Assembly: GCF_004378355.1 (NCBI RefSeq)
Contig: NZ_SNUB01000004.1
Span: 62,001-126,000 of the forward strand
Source: Psychromonas algicola
GTDB lineage: Bacteria > Pseudomonadota > Gammaproteobacteria > Enterobacterales > Psychromonadaceae
Length of the DNA stretch: 64,000 nucleotides
Reading direction: 5' to 3'
Below the pieces are notes generated by a model, which saw only the letters and a program-made list of their open reading frames with translations, ran no database searches and was not told the DNA's origin. A program made the translations under genes and the position numbers. How positions within the stretch are numbered: the stretch's first letter is position 1; each line of letters starts with the position of its first letter. This document shows positions 1-8,895 of the stretch, in pieces.

Positions 1-514
1 ATTTATCTAGCAATAATTTTTCACTTTTTTTTCTAAAATTAGCATCACCAACCGCGCCTAACTCATCAATTAATAACACATCAAAGTCAAAGTCAAAGCC
101 CATGGTTAAGCCAAAGGTAATACGAGCTCTCATACCACTAGAATAATTTTTTACGGGTTCATCAAAAAACCGTCCTATTTCAGCAAACTCTTCAACTTGT
201 TGTTCAATCGCTTTAGTATTGTTATAACCATGGATACGCGCTACAAATCGTACATTTTCACGCGCGCTCATAGAGCCTTGCAGGCCCCCTTGTAACCCTA
301 AGGGCCAAGATATATTTTTTTGGGAATGAATACGTCCGCGACTTGGCATATCGGCGCCCCCCATAAGTCTAATCAAGGTTGATTTCCCCACACCATTGGG
401 GCCTAAAATGGCAATATTACGATCCGTAGGCAGACTAATATTCACGTCTTTAAAAACGTAATGACGTCCTTTTTTTGTTTTATAGTATTTATCTAAATGC
501 TCAAAATGGATCAT
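1..514 (-). CDS. kpsT: Capsule polysaccharide ABC exporter, ATP-binding subunit (partial)
   Basis: ATPase subunit of the inner-membrane ABC transporter that exports group-2 capsular polysaccharide. Translating the minus strand from the ATG at 514 gives a protein starting MIHFEHLDKYYKTKKGRHY. It has a Walker A (GPNGVGKST, about residues 38-46), an ABC signature (YSSGMRARI) and a Walker B (LLIDEL). The frame stays open to the left edge, so about 171 codons are present of a family that is usually near 215-220 residues, and the C-terminus lies outside the window. Its ATG overlaps the kpsM stop codon (ATGA), which indicates translational coupling to the permease. Family assignment is firm. Confidence 0.9.
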   Translation of the reverse strand, partial: MIHFEHLDKYYKTKKGRHYVFKDVNISLPTDRNIAILGPNGVGKSTLIRLMGGADMPSRGRIHSQKNISWPLGLQGGLQGSMSARENVRFVARIHGYNNTKAIEQQVEEFAEIGRFFDEPVKNYSSGMRARITFGLTMGFDFDFDVLLIDELGAVGDANFRKKSEKLLLDK

Positions 515-1293
515 GTTGTAATAAACCTCAACCTATTCACATAAAAGGTTGTCAAACCTAAGCTAAAACTCACTAACGCACATATTCCTAGATATAACCA
601 ACTGCCAACAGGTGTCACATAAGTACTAAAGTAAGCATCTCGACTAAGTTCCATAACATGAAAAATCGGGTTCCAATCAAATAAATACCAATATGTAGTA
701 GGGATCATAGTCGCACTGTACATTATTCCAGAGATAAAAAGCAGTGGACGAGTGATAATACCTACCATTTTTTTAGCATCTCCCCAATAGGACATTGCAC
801 TACATAGCATCAGGCCAAAGCCTATCGCCATTAAAGCTAACAAAGCACTTGCTGCAAGGACTTTTAAAAAGTCATCGGGCACAACATCAAAACCCAGCCA
901 AGCCAAAAAGCTAAAAATAATACAATAGACAATAAGGTAAATAGATAATTCAATGATAACTCTAGTCACAATAGGGTCAATGGCAGACACTTGACGGTAA
1001 GCCATTAACGCCTTATTAGCTTCTACCGCTGAAGACAGGTGATTTAATAAATTAGTGAAAAGTTTGAATGGCAGCAAAGCAACAAATAAAAATACGGCAA
1101 CCGGTATATTGGCCAGACTATGCCGCCCTACTAAGGTAAAGATAAGCCCCAAAACCGCAACAGTAGCAATCGGTTCCATAAGCGCCCAGAAATAACCTAA
1201 GCGGTTGGCGCCAAACCGAGTTTTTATTTCACGCATCATTAATGCATGGACCGTATCTCGCATAATAATTAGTGAGGATCTATTTTTATTCAC
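511..1293 (-). CDS. kpsM: Capsule polysaccharide ABC exporter, permease subunit
   Basis: Integral membrane permease (ABC-2 type, 260 residues) that pairs with KpsT to move Kdo-linked capsular polysaccharide across the inner membrane. The sequence shows an amphipathic N-terminal stretch (MMREIKTRFGANRLGYFWALMEP) typical of the family, followed by about six hydrophobic segments spread over residues 35-250, and has full family length. The stop overlaps the kpsT start by four bases. A hairpin lies between this gene and kpsS, so kpsMT probably has its own promoter in the 248-base gap upstream. That gap resembles the separate kpsMT region of E. coli group-2 capsule loci. Confidence 0.9.
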   Translation of the reverse strand: MNKNRSSLIIMRDTVHALMMREIKTRFGANRLGYFWALMEPIATVAVLGLIFTLVGRHSLANIPVAVFLFVALLPFKLFTNLLNHLSSAVEANKALMAYRQVSAIDPIVTRVIIELSIYLIVYCIIFSFLAWLGFDVVPDDFLKVLAASALLALMAIGFGLMLCSAMSYWGDAKKMVGIITRPLLFISGIMYSATMIPTTYWYLFDWNPIFHVMELSRDAYFSTYVTPVGSWLYLGICALVSFSLGLTTFYVNRLRFITT

Positions 1294-1477
1294 GTGAACT
1301 CATTTCAATTTTTGCAATTAATGGGTATTGGTTATTTTCTTTTTCTATTTTTCAATTCACTGTAGGAAAACAAACCAACAACATATAATTATTTTATAAG
1401 AGTGTGATAATAGGGGAATCGCTATCTCTTATCAACCAAAACTAAGGTCAACTAAAATGAAGAGCGAACCTAAAATC

Positions 1478-1525
1478 AGATGCAGTTGGGAGTTTTCATA
1501 TTCCCCATCTGCATTCTCTTTTTTT
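1478..1525. terminator. Hairpin between kpsS and kpsM
   Basis: AGATGCAG (1478-1485) pairs with CTGCAT (1509-1514), extended by a GGGA/TTCCC pairing. On the plus strand a run of seven T follows; on the minus strand the hairpin follows the kpsS stop and is followed by TTTT. It probably separates the kpsCS and kpsMT transcripts and could act in both directions. Confidence 0.5.
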
Positions 1526-1541
1526 ACATGGGGTCATTTCA

Positions 1542-2750
1542 TTATTTTTTTGAACGACAAGCTGAATTAATTTTTAAATATAAGTTTTCTGCTAGTTTTT
1601 CAGAACGCTTATAAAAGTCACCAGAAATCTGACTCTGTTGGCAAAGATAAGTTCTAAATTTAGCAAATAATAGAGAGTCAACTTTGAAACTATCTTGCCA
1701 AAATTCATCCAAATTTTTGCCATAAGTAAGCCCTTCAATATTGTAAATCGCTTTGCCTAAGGCAATAGTGGGTAAACTATGTATTAAAGCAGAAAGTCCA
1801 ACTGTACTATTAACGGTGACCACTCCTTTTGCATGCTTATAAATATCTGGCAAGTTAAAATCATGCCCATACAAGACTCGGTCGCCTAAATCCAACTCAT
1901 TAGTTAATTGTTTAATAAACTCGCCATAATGTGCAAAACCACGATTCTGCGGATGATGCTTTATTAATAATGCTTGCTCAGGGCCTGCATTTACGGCAAA
2001 AGAATGCATTATTTCTGAAATGGCTTCTGTAACAAATTCAAAACGAGAATGTTCTCTTAATTGAAAATCCACTTCAACTTGTAAAGGCAAAAGAAAAAAT
2101 TGTTTATCATATTGCTTAATAAATCGTTTATAACGTTTCGAATCACCTAATTTAGAAAACCACTTTTGTTTAAAGCTTTTTAGCCAAAAAATCGTTTCTT
2201 GTGGCATCGTCCATGGACGGTGATGAGAATAATGACGGTACACTTTTTTTGTAAAGTGTATATAAAGATAATAGATAGTCGCAAACCAAGCTCGCTGAGC
2301 AAAAGTAGGACCTACCATCAATGAGCTTTTTATTGCTTGAGGTTGTATCGCTTGAAATTTTTCAGGATGATTGAATAAAGAAGAGTTTGCATTACACCCA
2401 TCTTTTTCCAATGTCACAAACCCCATTCGAAGGTAGCCTTCTTCCAATGCCCAAAAATCGATCCCACATTCAGTTGCTACCTGTTTGGCGATTTTATGGT
2501 AGAAGCGACAGTCACCATAAACAATCACTGTCGCAATGCTATGCTCTTTAATAAAATCGCTTAAATATGCATGCCATTTTTCACTTTCATCCACATATTC
2601 AAAAACATGATCCGCTCCTGAATAATGTCTATCACCTCCGTTAAAGTTAATTTTATAGGTTTGGTGACCCTGTGCTGAGACATAGTGTGCGAATTTTTTA
2701 AAAAATGGACCAAGTGGCCCTTGTAAAAACAGTATATTTTTCATTTTCAT
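1542..2750 (-). CDS. kpsS: Capsule polysaccharide biosynthesis protein KpsS (beta-Kdo transferase)
   Basis: KpsS-family glycosyltransferase of 402 residues, close to the roughly 400 usual for the family. Family members start the poly-beta-Kdo linker on the phosphatidylglycerol anchor of group-2 capsules. The N-terminus (MKMKNILFLQGPLGPFFKKF) and the motifs FWALEEGYLR (near residues 100-109) and the C-terminal TVNSTVGLSAL are typical. There is no signal peptide or membrane segment, which fits a cytoplasmic peripheral enzyme. The ATG overlaps the kpsC stop as ATGA, so the two genes are co-transcribed and translationally coupled. Confidence 0.9.
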   Translation of the reverse strand: MKMKNILFLQGPLGPFFKKFAHYVSAQGHQTYKINFNGGDRHYSGADHVFEYVDESEKWHAYLSDFIKEHSIATVIVYGDCRFYHKIAKQVATECGIDFWALEEGYLRMGFVTLEKDGCNANSSLFNHPEKFQAIQPQAIKSSLMVGPTFAQRAWFATIYYLYIHFTKKVYRHYSHHRPWTMPQETIFWLKSFKQKWFSKLGDSKRYKRFIKQYDKQFFLLPLQVEVDFQLREHSRFEFVTEAISEIMHSFAVNAGPEQALLIKHHPQNRGFAHYGEFIKQLTNELDLGDRVLYGHDFNLPDIYKHAKGVVTVNSTVGLSALIHSLPTIALGKAIYNIEGLTYGKNLDEFWQDSFKVDSLLFAKFRTYLCQQSQISGDFYKRSEKLAENLYLKINSACRSKK

Positions 2751-4872
2751 TTCAAGTACATCGCTTCGTAGAGGTAACGGATTTTGCGGATGAATCGAGA
2801 GAGCTTGGTACTTTTCAAAGATCTACTTTGCAAAGTGTTATTGCTGCGCATTGCAGTTAACAAATCAATCACTCTTTCTGGCGATGTTAATAATCCTGTC
2901 GTCCAATCAACGTATTTTGGGTACATAATTAAAGTGGCAAAAACTAATTGATTTAAGGTTAATTTATTGTGACGTTCCACAAAATCGAGTAGATCAGTGG
3001 TTAAACCCCAACCTGCATAAAATGGTGAACCATAGGTATTAACTTTTTTTCCTCTGAGCAACGCTTCAAATCCAGTCAAAGAGGTTAATGTACACACTCT
3101 ATCGCACAATTCCAACACGGAAGTGATATCCACGTCCGCAAGATAAACATCAGCAAACGCTAAGGCAGCTTCTTCACCAAGCGCTCCAGGCCTAACACCA
3201 GAATAGAGATCGGGGTGTTCTTTATAGATAACGAGGCTATCGGGGTAATCTTGACGTACTTGCTTTAACAAAGCTAAATTCGTTTTTATTGTTCCACGAC
3301 TATTAGCGATTGACTGATCTTGCTCAAATTGCCCAGGTACTAAAATTATTTCTTGCTGGCTTGCTGATAACTTATGCAAGGTTTGCATTGTAGCCAATGC
3401 GGCATCGGATAAATGCTTTTCCCCAACATTGTATTTGCTTACAGCACGTTCAACGACTGACTGAGCGAGTCGATGCGCTCGTAAATTTTGCTCTTCTGTT
3501 AGCTCGATTGTATTAAGAATATCAACGATATCAGATGGCTTATCGGGGACATAATACATACTCTGTTTATCAATCACTAAGGATGAAGGTCGACGTAAAT
3601 CCGCACCGAGTCCAATTGAACGAATAAAACCATCCTCAATAAACCATACTGGACAGGATTTTTTCAGCTCTGCTACCCACTCGCTGTGATTCGCTCCCCA
3701 CAATAAAACCGCTACATTGGATGTTGATGAGACTATTTTTTTTAACTTATTTTGGTTGTTAATAAAAACAACTTTTTTTGCCATACGTCCGACAAACTGT
3801 TTTATAAAAGCACGCTTCCAAAGAGAAAAAGAGAACGCATAACAAACGTCTACTGTTTCACCTTGAATATTCAATTGCAGTGTCAACCAATCTATAATTG
3901 TCTCTACTTCACACAATTCGCTTGTTTCAGGATTTAAATAATCTGGATACTTTATTAACGCGGCACTAATAAGCTCAGTCAATGTTAATTTCTGAGTACG
4001 TCGTTCGCAAATTTGCTTATCTATCGTTAATCCCCAGCCGGCATAAAAAGGCATGCCATAACAATGAACAGGTACCCCATATAACAACCCTTCAAAACCT
4101 AATTGTGAAGTAACGGTATAAACTCGTTCAACCTTGTTGAACAGTGCTTTAATTTCGCAGTCATCAGCTAATAACCGCACTCTAGAATCCGAACAAGTAG
4201 TAGTATCAAGATAACCTTGTTTTTTACCTTTAATAACATCGGGATGGGTTTTAACGATGACCAAGTGCTCTGGATAATCAGCCAATGCATCGGAAATCAT
4301 TTGCGTGAATGCTTGAGTAGAGCCTAAGCCATATTCAACAGACATATCACCAGCTGTTTGATCGACGACTAAAATAACACTATGTTCAGCTTGATCCGCT
4401 AACCATTGTGGAAGAGAGTTTCGTTTATGATTATATTTGGAGATTCCAATTTCAGTAAGCTGTTGACATAACCTTTGCCCCCGTTTTTCTAGCTCAGGAG
4501 TAAACCATTGTTTTAACGACAAGCATAACAATTCAAGCTCATTAGATCGTGTCGCGTCGTAGTAGATGCCTGTTTTATCTTGAATCAATGATAAGCGCTT
4601 TGACTTATCCGTTGGGTGACCTAAATAACCAATAAAACCATCTTCTAAGGACAAGTAATCTAAATTATTTTGAATGGCGAATTGTTTGGCTTTAATTGTA
4701 TTTTTTTATTACCCCAACCAACCACTCGATCTTTTTCCAAAATTAAAGGACGATTCCGAATAAATCCCCTTTGTATTTTTTTTACTTTGTCGCCCAAAAA
4801 CAAGCTTAGATCAGAATTAGCGGCAATACCTTTTGATGCGGTCCAGATAGTCGGTTCTATTTTTGTAGGCAT
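2747..4872 (-). CDS. kpsC: Capsule polysaccharide Kdo transferase KpsC, split by a frameshift
   Basis: KpsC extends the poly-beta-Kdo linker of group-2 capsules and carries two tandem transferase modules. Both are visible: each has an EDGF(I)-G-LG start and an LxxDxxG/SxYYD segment, and each ends with YGxPFYAGWGLT. The reading frame is broken. From the ATG at 4872, which has a GAGGAAT ribosome site, 70 codons run to a stop at 4660. The remaining 635 codons are in the -1 frame and have only a TTG start without a ribosome site. The break maps to an A7 tract (4701-4707). Re-reading one A there gives a continuous 708-residue protein of normal family length, restoring residues that resemble the usual KpsC N-terminus just before SLEDGF. 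It could be a mutation, a slippage-based switch or a sequencing error. Confidence 0.85.
4701..4707 (-). repeat. A7 homopolymer at the kpsC frameshift
   Basis: Seven T on the plus strand (seven A in the kpsC mRNA) after codon 55 of the upstream frame (codons AAT AAA AAA ATA). One extra A, or a -1 slip of the ribosome or polymerase, would restore the kpsC frame. Confidence 0.8.
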
Positions 4873-5451
4873 GTATTCCTCTAAACTAAATGGAAATTTT
4901 ATCTAATTAATCACGAATTAAACCGCTATTAAACTCTAAACTGCATTGTTCTTATTTGTGATTAATAATTATACCAATCACGATAAATAGCTTACTTTTA
5001 GCACATTAATTTTCTAAAAATAATAGCACAAAAATTTGCGAGCAACAGTACACCTTTAATCATGTTTGAGTATAAATTTGACTCTTTCAACAATTCTTTA
5101 TATCACAACTTATATCATTATTTACAATTGTTTATATTACTATTTACTTTATTTATATCGATAGTTCTTTTTACTATTCCTCATCGTAACTGGAGTGACA
5201 TACACTCAAAAAACCATCACTGGGTTAGAAATGTTATGAAAGGTCGACGAAAGTGGTTAAGCTGCAAACAAATCAATTAGCTTATAAAGGTGACATGATC
5301 TTTGGACTTAAACGCTCATAGGTGAGCTAGTTATCATCTAATTACAAATTGAATATTAATTATCTAATTTTTTATAATGTATGAACGCTACAGAAAAAAA
5401 TTAAATTTACCAGTTATAGAGAGACGGAATATAGTGGATATACGGTATATA
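4873..5451. other. Gene-free gap between kpsC and the diguanylate cyclase
   Basis: This 579-base AT-rich stretch must contain the kpsC promoter, but no convincing sigma-70 boxes or RfaH ops element were found. It contains one 27-base repeat copy (4968-4994). A possible 72-codon plus-strand frame at 5062-5280 has one hydrophobic stretch but no ribosome site and is not called. Confidence 0.5.
4968..4994 (+). repeat. 27-base direct repeat, copy 1 (end of a MITE-like element)
   Basis: Identical over 27 bases to 7204-7230, with the core ATACCAATCACGATAAATAG. Similarity stops soon after, so only one element end is recognisable here. The second copy belongs to a complete inverted-repeat element, so this one is probably a remnant. 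Confidence 0.75.
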
Positions 5452-7092
5452 TCACGCTTTTATTATTTTATTTCTTCCTGTCACTTTAGCTCGGTACAAG
5501 GCTCTATCGGCTCTCTGCAGCCAATCTTCAAAGTATTCATCAATTAACATCGTTGCCATTCCCGCACTGAAAGTAACCTTGTTAGCGGGTGAAAAATCCA
5601 TTCCTTCAATTGTTTTACGAATTGTTTCCATATGATCAAAAACCACATCGGAAGTTGTTTCTGGAATGAGAATAACAAATTCTTCTCCCCCCCAACGGCA
5701 AACAATGTTTTCTTTACGCACGTTAGAAAGTAAAACCGTTGCAACACGACGTAAAACATCATCTCCAACATTATGACCACACTTGTCGTTAATCGCTTTA
5801 AAGTCATCGATATCCAACAAAACCAAGGTCATGCTGTGGCCATGTCTGCTGGCGCGAGAAATTTCTTTTTCAACTAAGACATTAAAAGCGCGGCGATTAT
5901 AAAGTTGAGTTAAAGAGTCTTTCGAAGCAAGCTCTTCAAGCTTATCATTCTGCTCACTAAGCAGTTGATTTTTGTTAGAGATCTCTTGAGTTCTATAAAC
6001 AATCATTTGTTCTAGATTGGTTGTATGATGATATATTTTTTGTGCACTATCGTAAAAAGCTTTCGAGAGCTCTCCGATTTCATCTTTAGCATTTACTAGG
6101 ATTAAATCATTTCCATTTTTCGCTTCTTTTACACTTTTGGTTAGCTCTACGATAGGCTTGGTTATTCTATTAGACAAACGACTGATTAATAATAAAAAAA
6201 TCGCCGTTAACAAAATAGAAATCATCAATATATTGCGCATAATATTGTTAATTTCTCGAAAAACCTCAGACTCGTTGGTTGTAATAAAAAAGTTCCAGCC
6301 AGGCAAATAATCGATTTTTGAGAAAGTCACTATTTTGGATTCATTATTTATCATGTCTAGATATTGTCCGTATCCATCGTACTGTTTTCTGGTTTGTTTT
6401 GTTATTTTATAAAATCCAGGAAAAGTTTCGCTTTCTTCCTCTTGTAAAGTCACTTTCATTACAAAGTCTTGTATTGGATGAGAAACAACAAGATCGTTAG
6501 AATCAGTTAACCACGCAAAGCTGCCTTTTGATAATTTAATGCTCGATAGTTTATTAGAAATAACCCCGAGTGGAACAGCGACAGCCAAGGTGGCAAGCCA
6601 TTTATTATTAATATCTAAACGAGGAACGGCAACAATAACAACAGGATCTGGGGTAAAGCGGCTATAAAGAGGAACCGTAATATTATATGTTTTGTTTTCC
6701 CATTGCTCGTTACGTAAAAACAAGGGATGGTCCACTTTATGGTGGCCGCCAGAAGCATCAGTTAAATTTAATTCATTATCAACATAAATCGCATTAATAA
6801 AATCTCCATTACCAATATTTATTAACCTCTGCAATTTGTGAATGATTGCAGCTTGATCATTGGACTTTATTTGAGGATCGTCGCTAAGCATGCGCAACAT
6901 AGCCACATATTTAGCGAACTCTTTGCTTAATAATGCGGCATGCATTTTAGATATTTCAGAAGAGTTTTCTAATTCTAATTTAAGAATATTATCTCTTTCA
7001 TTCACAAAAACGGCTAATAAAAGCAAAGAAATAAAGGCGATCATAAGCAGAGAATAAGTAGTAACCACTTTGGCTTTTATACTATGAAACAT
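5452..7092 (-). CDS. Membrane-bound diguanylate cyclase (Cache-HAMP-GGDEF)
   Basis: A predicted c-di-GMP synthase of 546 residues. Transmembrane helices lie at about residues 9-27 and 287-305. Between them is a periplasmic Cache-type sensor region (for example GSFAWLTDSNDLVVSHP). A HAMP-like linker and a short coiled coil follow, then a GGDEF domain from about residue 375. The active-site motif is intact (RWGGEEF, near residue 467), as are the metal and substrate residues (LDIDDFKAINDKCGHNVGD). The usual RxxD inhibitory site appears as RKEN, so product inhibition may be weakened. The sensed ligand is unknown. The gene stands alone beside the capsule genes, between two copies of a short repeat. 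Any link to capsule control is inference. Confidence 0.9.
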   Translation of the reverse strand: MFHSIKAKVVTTYSLLMIAFISLLLLAVFVNERDNILKLELENSSEISKMHAALLSKEFAKYVAMLRMLSDDPQIKSNDQAAIIHKLQRLINIGNGDFINAIYVDNELNLTDASGGHHKVDHPLFLRNEQWENKTYNITVPLYSRFTPDPVVIVAVPRLDINNKWLATLAVAVPLGVISNKLSSIKLSKGSFAWLTDSNDLVVSHPIQDFVMKVTLQEEESETFPGFYKITKQTRKQYDGYGQYLDMINNESKIVTFSKIDYLPGWNFFITTNESEVFREINNIMRNILMISILLTAIFLLLISRLSNRITKPIVELTKSVKEAKNGNDLILVNAKDEIGELSKAFYDSAQKIYHHTTNLEQMIVYRTQEISNKNQLLSEQNDKLEELASKDSLTQLYNRRAFNVLVEKEISRASRHGHSMTLVLLDIDDFKAINDKCGHNVGDDVLRRVATVLLSNVRKENIVCRWGGEEFVILIPETTSDVVFDHMETIRKTIEGMDFSPANKVTFSAGMATMLIDEYFEDWLQRADRALYRAKVTGRNKIIKA

Positions 7093-7696
7093 AACACCTC
7101 TTAAAAACCTATTGTTTATGCTTACTATGAATACAAGTTGATGATATGGCGTTAAGAATAAATAATATGGGCTAATTCACAATTAAGAAGAAGAGTTATT
7201 ATTATTATACCAATCACGATAAATAGCTTATCTATTTTACTGGCTAAAACAGCCCACTTCTCCGTTATACTTTTATTTTGTAGATGTCGTAAAGGGACTG
7301 CCATTAAATTATTAAAGTGTTTTATTTAAAACTACCGATAGAAGGTTAACGAAGTTAACCTCTCGAAAGGTGTCAATTTATGCCTTGAATTCAACTGTTT
7401 TTCCTTCGTAAAATTTAAATAACATATTTAACGCAATCGGTATTATTTAAATTCAGGCTATTAAAGGTAACTGAATAGACTGAAAAATCAACGAAAAAGT
7501 ACAAGAAATCAACTTACTAAGTACTTTTATAGACACTTTTTTATTTTAATAATACTTTTAAAATACAATTAAACAGCCCACTATTACTATTGAGATAGCT
7601 AAATGCTCGTTATTCATTACAACTTTATTCACAATGCTAGTAAAATTAATTATTTACTTTAAGCTAAAACAATACTTAATTAAGAGTGGATATATC
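7093..7696. other. Intergenic region holding a MITE-like element
   Basis: About 600 bases without a gene. Bases 7204-7444 form the repeat element listed separately. The rest (7445-7696) is very AT-rich and should hold the promoter of the DUF2750 gene, but no confident boxes could be assigned. Confidence 0.5.
7206..7444 (+). mobile_element. MITE-like inverted-repeat element, copy A
   Basis: A 239-base non-coding element. The left end ATACCAATCACGATAAATA matches the inverted right end ATACCGATTGCGTTAAATA at 15 of 19 positions. Both arms align with the element at 26348-26509 in the opposite orientation. Shared stretches include CTATTTTACT, CGTTATA, TATGCCTTGAA and TATTTAA. Relative to that copy this one has extra central sequence, including the palindrome AGGTTAACGAAGTTAACCT near 7343. 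There is no transposase, so it would be non-autonomous. Confidence 0.7.
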
Positions 7697-8083
7697 ATGA
7701 ACGCTTTACCCCCTGAACGTATTAAAGAAATTCTAAAATTAGACCAACAACAACGCTTTCAATACCTTTGTAAAGAAGTGAATAAACAACAACAAGTTTG
7801 GTTGTTAATTGATGAGCACGGTTGTGTGATGCTTAATACTGAAGATGAAGACTGTGTACCAGTTTGGCCAAATAAAGAGTTTGCGGAAGATTGGGCGACT
7901 GAAGAATGGTCTCACTGTAAAGCAGAAGCAATTAGCTTAGAAAAATGGCGTCAACGTTGGACACAAGGTTTAGAAGAAGATGAACTATCTATTGTTGTAT
8001 TCCCTGATAAAGACCTCAATGGTTTAATTTTCTTCCCAGACGAATTTGAACATGAGTTATTATTACAAAATAAAAAAAGATAA
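7697..8083 (+). CDS. DUF2750 domain-containing protein
   Basis: A small acidic protein of 128 residues from the ATG at 7697. An upstream in-frame ATG at 7634 would add a hydrophobic AT-rich leader and is less likely. The sequence fits the DUF2750 family: an N-terminal helix (PPERIKEILKLDQQQRFQYLCKEV), then VWLLIDEHG, PVWPNKEFAEDW, a segment around SLEKWRQRW, and a C-terminal VFPDKD plus PDEFEHEL. No signal peptide, membrane helix or catalytic motif is visible, so it is probably a cytoplasmic protein of unknown function. It stands alone, just ahead of the DUF1007 gene on the same strand. Confidence 0.75.
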   Translation: MNALPPERIKEILKLDQQQRFQYLCKEVNKQQQVWLLIDEHGCVMLNTEDEDCVPVWPNKEFAEDWATEEWSHCKAEAISLEKWRQRWTQGLEEDELSIVVFPDKDLNGLIFFPDEFEHELLLQNKKR

Positions 8084-8181
8084 TAGTTAAACGCTGGCTC
8101 TCAATGTCTTTATTAATAGAGCATTGAGTGCTGAGTTCTTTTATCGCAATTCTTTACATTGTCATATTTTAAGAGATTCAT

Positions 8182-8838
8182 ATGCTAGCTTACCTTTTTT
8201 CTTTAACTCGCATTTTATTTAAAAAATTACTTTTGATTTGTTGCTTATTTGTACCAATATTCGCTTCTGCTCATCCACACTCTTGGGTTGATACAAACAC
8301 TTATATCAACAGCAACGATACGCATATCACTTCTTTGTATATGACTTGGACTTTTGATCAAGAGACCTCTGAGTATATGTTACAAGGTGAAGATACAAGT
8401 GCGGAGCATATCGAAAAGACATTACAGAGGCTTGCTGAAGGTGTGGTTAACAATATGTATAACGAGCATTACTTTACCTACTTTTATGCGAATGAATCAC
8501 CTGTTCGCTTTAAAGCTGCTCGTTACCCTCAATTAATACGAAAACAAGATAAATTGATATTGAGCTTTGAGATCCCTTTATCTAAGCCTGTCGTTTTTTC
8601 ACAAAACAACTTTAAATTGTTTATTTATGATCCGACTTATTATGTAGATATGTCTTGGTTAAATGAGCAAGAAATGCAAGTTTCAGAGCAAATCGCAAAA
8701 CGATGTAAGGGGAATATATTAGCGGCAGGAGCGTCACAGGGAGAGCGTGATTATGTGCTTGCATTAGCAGCAGATGTAGCACCTGATGATGGTCTTGGAG
8801 AACGCTTTTCTCAACAATATGAATTACTTTGCAATTAA
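8182..8838 (+). CDS. DUF1007 family periplasmic protein
   Basis: An exported protein of 218 residues. The N-terminal signal peptide ends near FASAHPHSW, and the mature protein begins with the family hallmark HPHSWVD. DUF1007 proteins are often encoded next to RcnA/NikO-type nickel, cobalt or zinc transporters and are thought to assist metal transport across the envelope. No transporter gene is adjacent here, so that role is only inferred from the family. A second conserved region (SFEIPLSKPVVFSQNNFKLF, then YDPTYYVDM) is intact. An AAGAG ribosome site precedes the ATG. Transcription ends at the hairpin at 8851-8888, shared with the converging isomerase gene. Confidence 0.8.
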   Translation: MLAYLFSLTRILFKKLLLICCLFVPIFASAHPHSWVDTNTYINSNDTHITSLYMTWTFDQETSEYMLQGEDTSAEHIEKTLQRLAEGVVNNMYNEHYFTYFYANESPVRFKAARYPQLIRKQDKLILSFEIPLSKPVVFSQNNFKLFIYDPTYYVDMSWLNEQEMQVSEQIAKRCKGNILAAGASQGERDYVLALAADVAPDDGLGERFSQQYELLCN

Positions 8839-8850
8839 GATTCAAAGCCG

Positions 8851-8888
8851 TTAAAAGCATAAAACCCTGAAGGATTTTATGCTTTTAA
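8851..8888. terminator. Bidirectional hairpin terminator
   Basis: TTAAAAGCATAAAA (8851-8864) pairs with TTTTATGCTTTTAA (8875-8888) around a short loop. It sits between the convergent DUF1007 and isomerase genes, with A/T tracts on both sides. Confidence 0.7.
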
Positions 8889-8895
8889 GTTGCTC

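Noticed and set aside
3752-3937. 61-codon plus-strand frame inside kpsC
   Set aside because: Antisense to the first kpsC module; no start signal or family match.
5062-5280. 72-codon plus-strand frame with one hydrophobic stretch
   Set aside because: No ribosome site, very AT-rich, and the second half is low-complexity basic sequence. The hydrophobic part can arise by chance in this composition.
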